Of a stretch of DNA of 11,224 bases, positions 8,039 through 11,224 are shown in pieces. A model generated the notes under the pieces. The model ran no database searches and was not told the DNA's origin. It saw only the letters and a list, made by a program, of their open reading frames with translations. Made by a program: the position numbers and the translations under genes. The stretch covers positions 17,884-29,107 of the forward strand of contig DAYL01000031.1 of the NCBI GenBank assembly GCA_002508705.1. Reading direction: 5' to 3'. Source of the stretch: Methanoculleus sp. UBA374. GTDB taxonomy: Archaea > Halobacteriota > Methanomicrobia > Methanomicrobiales > Methanoculleaceae. Every line of letters begins with the position of its first letter. Positions within the stretch are counted from its first letter, which is position 1.

Positions 8039-8438
8039 GGGAACCCGTGAAGGCATTCGTACCGGGGGGACGTCCCCTCCCCTCTGTCCCCATGTCCATG
8101 AAGGTTCTCCCACGGCTCACCCTCCGGCACTGTTGCACGGATCCAGGTAAAATCTGCGGGAGAGGAAGTCCTGGAGAAGGGTGTCGGTAAGGGGGGTAGG
8201 GCAGAGCCGATATTCACCGATCGAGTCCGTAACCCGCAGTGCTTTCATAGCTGTTTGGAGGACGGACGCATTTAGATGACCTGTGGCTCCCCTCTAGAGC
8301 CGGTGAAAGGCGACAGATAAGTTCTCCAGCCTTTTGGGTTTCCTGAACACGGAGAGGGGGTTTTGATGTCAACAACCCGATGGAATCGATCCCTATCTTG
8401 AAATAGCGGTTATATTTTGAGGATACGCGAACGCAACA
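8039..8438 (+). other. Gene-free gap with short inverted repeats
   Basis: About 400 nt without a convincing gene. The short frames present on both strands have no recognisable motifs. A GC-rich 12-bp palindrome (GGGGACGTCCCC) lies at 8066-8077. Three short hairpin candidates follow: GTCCGT (8225-8230) with ACGGAC (8262-8267), GGCTC/GAGCC with a 7-nt loop (8285-8301), and an arm pair GGGTT/AACCC with inner TTG/CAA (8358-8378). Base composition falls from GC-rich to AT-rich across the gap. It could hold a structured RNA, a decayed gene, or only spacer. Confidence 0.4.
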
Positions 8439-8439
8439 C

Positions 8440-8456
8440 TTATATATAAATATATA
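8440..8456 (+). promoter_or_regulatory. Distal TATA box of the PKD protein gene
   Basis: TTATATATAAATATATA is the strongest archaeal TATA-like run in the window. Usual spacing predicts transcription starts near 8470-8475, giving a leader of about 50 nt to the ATG at 8521, or an almost leaderless start at the ATG at 8476. Confidence 0.5.
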
Positions 8457-8490
8457 CTTTTCATCGAAATAATTTATGCCATCCTCATTG

Positions 8491-8500
8491 TATATATTTT
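8491..8500 (+). promoter_or_regulatory. Proximal TATA box of the PKD protein gene
   Basis: TATATATTTT is centred about 26 nt upstream of the ATG at 8521, exactly the spacing for a leaderless transcript starting at that codon. Together with the distal box it forms a possible tandem promoter. Confidence 0.4.
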
Positions 8501-8520
8501 CGAGGGCGGGGGTTCTCAAA

Positions 8521-10422
8521 ATGAATTACATGCGCATGAAAATCGGGATAATTATTGTGCTTTTAAGTATTTCAATGAGTTTTTCTATCGCTGCTGCGGA
8601 TCAACCGACGGAACCGCTGTGCGTCGCCGTAGCATCCAACCTGTCTGAAAACGGCCAATCTGGCCTAATAGATACACAGCTGTCTGAAATGTACAGTTTA
8701 TCCGGAGATCGGACATCTGCTACGTATAATTTTTTTGTTGATTAACCAATTACTATTTCCGGACGTTTATACTATACTGACGGCTCGCCTATTCCTGGAG
8801 TGAGTTGTTCTTTCCAGCGTTCGGCGAATGGAATTCAATGGACTCAAATTGGTACAGGGGTTTCAGATTCGAACGGCTATGCGTATTTAACCGAATATAC
8901 AGAACATCAAACTTGTTTTGCATATTACAGAGTTGTTTTTTATTGGGACTCTCTCGTTGCAAGCAGCCCTTTCACTATTCAATGGCTTGCAACTATTACA
9001 CCGCATGCGGGACCCGGTGGTTCAATAGTTCCCTCGACCCCCGTGACTCTGCAGGGAGGAGAGTCTGTCACATTCAGATTTATTGCAGATAATGGCCATG
9101 CCGTCGATCAAGTGTATATTGACGGCGTATCATACCCATGGCAGGAACCCAGCTACACATTCGAAAATGTGCGCAGTTCGCATACAATTAATGTGACTTT
9201 TAACCAGAATGTTCCATCACTTAAAGGAATACCGGTGGTAGGTTCATATTGGGTGGGCTACTTTAACGAACACTCGCCCACGGTACGTGGGGTGATGGCA
9301 TTTATTCAAGTCGTCGTAAATCAAGGGGCACCCTCTAGTTGGGTATGGGTTGAATTGAAGTCACAAATTGAAAACGATACTCATGTGCATCTTGTTACAG
9401 CTGATGTTGTTTCCGAAGATCCTGCTTCTCCATTTGCAAGAAACGTTATGATTAACGATGATGAGGGGTGGTACAAAACCGATTATGTTTCGGGGAACCC
9501 GGCAAAGGAACTTCTTGATTTCCTGCTTTTGAACGGGATACTGTTTAAATTAAAAATCGATGTCCTCCCCTATGATCCTTCTCCGATATCGATGCCGTAT
9601 AACGTTACCTGGGAATCTGTGACGATCTCGGATTCATCATATTTGGGGGGAGGGAACCAGAACACGTCTGCTGTAAATCGGAGATTACCCTCTTTTGGGG
9701 ATGCTCTCTATGCCAGTGAGGTATTTCAAAATGAATTTTATCCGCCGGGCCAGATAATGGCAGCAGTCTGGGTTGCTCCAGTAGGATCTACAAGGGTTGA
9801 TGCACTTGTAACCGATCCGATGGGCAGGAGAGTAGGGACAATCGTATCCGGGCAGACGAATTATTCGGTGAATGAAATCCCGGAAGCAATCTATTTGCCC
9901 CCTATCGTTTACAATGACTCGTATACGATAGGTATAGCGATCATTCCGAACCCGCTTGATGGAGATTATACTGCAACTGTCTACGGCAACGAGCCTGCAG
10001 ATTTCCAACTGCAAACCGTCCGACTCGATAATAGCTCGTTAATTGAAAAACTAACCATAGAGGACAATATCGCCCAGGGCGATGTGAAAAATTATTCGTT
10101 TGCGGCAATTGCTAATTTTACGTCGAATGTAACATCAGGGCCTTCTCCTCTTCCTGTGGCGTTCAAAGACATGTCCGTCAATCAGGCAACCGCCTGGTAT
10201 TGGGAATTTGGTGACGGACAGTCATCAAATGAACAAAATCCTGTCCATATCTATGAGGGGGCTGGAAATTATACGGTAAATCTTACAGCGACAAATGATG
10301 GTGGGACCAATACCCGCTCAAATATTGATTACGTAACAGTATACTCTCCTACTAGTGCATCGTTTCACCTAATTCTTCCCATGCATCCCAACAATATTAT
10401 TGAGTGGCACTCTATAAAATAG
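8521..10422 (+). pseudogene. Secreted PKD-domain surface protein, in-frame stop and truncated end
   Basis: One reading frame of 633 codons is interrupted by TAA at 8743-8745 (codon 75). The frame is unchanged on both sides and protein-like sequence resumes at once (PITISGRLYYTDGSPIPG). Residues 1-26 form a signal peptide (MKIGIIIVLLSISMSFSIAAA, cleavage probably before DQ). Next come an Ig/carboxypeptidase-regulatory-like beta domain (about 76-155), a repeat of the type ITPHAGPGGSIVPS...VTF (about 159-225) common in methanogen surface proteins, an unidentified middle region with many N-x-S/T sequons, and a PKD domain (about 529-612, WYWEFGDG at 559-566). The last 16 or so codons look like IS sequence. 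The protein would be exported and sit on the cell surface. Codon use is more AT-rich than the tetrapyrrole genes. After the stop, the first start-like codon is GTG at 8800, inside a domain, so it is unlikely to be a true start. ATG 8476 is another possible upstream start. Confidence 0.75.
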
Positions 10423-10423
10423 C

Positions 10424-11224
10424 ATGGATAAAATTTACCTTGTTGATCTGACCGAATCTGAGCGCTCTCAACTCATCGCTCTCGTTAAGCGAGGGGCAGC
10501 TCCCGCTTATCGTATCCGCAATGCCCAGATCCTCCTGAATGCTGACATCAATGCTGGAGATGGCGTTCCTCCAAAAACCGATGCGGCGATCGCGTCGTAT
10601 CTTCATTGTCACTCTAAGACCGTCTCAAACGTCCGAAAACGGTTTGTTGAGCAGGGGTTCGAAAGTGCTCTGGAGCGCAAACCGCGCGACACTCCGCCAA
10701 CCCCTCCGATCCTCGACGGTGAGAAGGAGGCCCGGCTCATCGCGCTTGCCTGTAGCACCCCACCGGAGGGGCGAGCACGCTGGACATTACAGTTACTTGC
10801 CGATACCCTCGTTGAACTCAAGATTGTTGAGAGTATCTCAGACAGTACCGTTTGCCGGGTCTTAAAAAAACGAACTTAAGCCGCATTTGTGTCAATCGTG
10901 GGTCATCCCACCCGAAGAGAATGGAGAGTTTGTCGCCCGAATGGAGGATCTTATCGACCTCTATCAGCGCCCCTACGACCCGCAGGTGCCCGTGATCTGT
11001 ATGGATGAACAACCGCTCCAACTCATCAAGGAAGTTCGGACACCGCTGTTGATGGCGCCGAACCACCCGATACGCTACGATTACGAGTATCAGCGGAATG
11101 GAACCGCCAACATCTTCCTGTTCACGGAACCTCTCAAGGGCTGGCGGCGGGTGAGTATCCGGGAAAGGAAGACCAGACGCGATTGGGCGACCGAGATCCG
11201 AACCCTCCTCGCCGAGGACTATCC
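10424..11224 (+). pseudogene. IS630-family transposase, frameshifted and cut by window end
   Basis: The first frame (10424-10879, 151 residues) has the N-terminal helix-turn-helix region (AAIASYLHCHSKTVSNVRKR) and the second DNA-binding part ending STVCRVLKK. The second frame, usable from 10872 to the window end, continues the same protein: NELKPHL is expected at the junction and ELKPHLCQSWVIPPEENGEF is seen. It then gives VICMDEQ, with the first acidic residue of the DDE triad in the usual MDE context, and DYEYQRNGTANIFLFTEPLK, a family signature. The two halves join at a run of seven A (10864-10870). Removing one A or adding two restores the frame. This may be a disabling mutation, programmed frameshifting or polymerase slippage, or a sequencing error. 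The remaining DDE residues lie beyond the window. The ATG at 10424 follows the PKD gene's stop by one base. Confidence 0.88.
10864..10870 (+). other. A7 run at the transposase frame break
   Basis: Seven consecutive A residues sit in CTTAAAAAAACG exactly where the transposase passes from one frame to the other. The downstream frame needs a +1 shift (equivalent to losing one A, giving RVLKNELKPH) or two added A (giving RVLKKNELKPH, the commoner family form). A simple -1 shift does not work: that frame leaves the family sequence and ends at a TGA near 10992. Confidence 0.7.

Larger units (their letters stand above)
10372..11224 (+). mobile_element. IS630-family insertion sequence, right end outside window
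   Basis: The element is identified by its transposase. The left end is inferred: the PKD protein's frame is recognisable up to TSASF, which looks like the linker and first residues of a further PKD repeat, and then becomes unlike the family. A TA dinucleotide, the target of IS630-type elements, lies at 10370-10371, so the element may begin at about 10372, 52 nt before the transposase ATG. The terminal inverted repeat cannot be confirmed because the right end is not in the window. Another TA at 10353-10354 is an alternative. Confidence 0.55.

Noticed and set aside
7864..8217. Minus-strand frame of 117 codons overlapping the end of cobA
   Set aside because: Arg/Pro-rich product without motifs, mostly antisense to cobA and its terminator; no start signal.
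8214..8519. Minus-strand frame of 101 codons in the gap after cobA
   Set aside because: It crosses the TATA boxes and hairpin candidates, has no recognisable motif and lacks a start signal.
1..11224. CRISPR array, toxin-antitoxin pair or retroelement
   Set aside because: No regularly spaced direct repeats and no gene with the relevant motifs was found on reading both strands.

Overview
The window looks like a chromosomal segment of a methanogenic archaeon, most likely a Methanomicrobiales member such as Methanoculleus. This rests on four things: a C5-pathway tetrapyrrole operon with archaeal-type enzymes, TATA-box promoters with several possible leaderless starts, an archaeal multi-pass membrane protein, and a methanogen-style PKD surface protein. 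The genus is an inference from gene content, not from a search.

Layout. Positions 1-271 are apparently non-coding. A tRNA-Gly(GCC) gene follows on the minus strand (272-343). Two minus-strand membrane-protein genes come next: a PrsW-family intramembrane protease (462-1154) and a polytopic protein of the DUF7544 type (1248-2174). From 2323 to 8012 six plus-strand genes overlap end to end: precorrin-2 dehydrogenase, hemA, hemB, hemL, hemC and cobA. Together they take glutamyl-tRNA to hydroxymethylbilane, and methylate uroporphyrinogen III to precorrin-2 and oxidise it to sirohydrochlorin, the branch point for siroheme, coenzyme F430, cobalamin and archaeal haem. The step between the two halves, uroporphyrinogen-III synthase (hemD), is not in the window.

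After cobA the character changes. Positions 8013-8438 hold no convincing gene but several short inverted repeats. Then comes an AT-rich accessory region: a secreted PKD-domain protein gene (8521-10422) carrying an in-frame TAA at codon 75 and apparently cut at its 3' end by an IS630-family insertion sequence. The transposase reading frame (10424 to the window end) is itself broken at an A7 run. The right part is therefore an eroding accessory segment next to a compact housekeeping operon.

I did not find a convincing new defence, CRISPR or retroelement-type system. The points most worth checking are the doubly damaged surface-protein gene, the A7 frameshift in the transposase, the missing hemD, and the structured gap after cobA.
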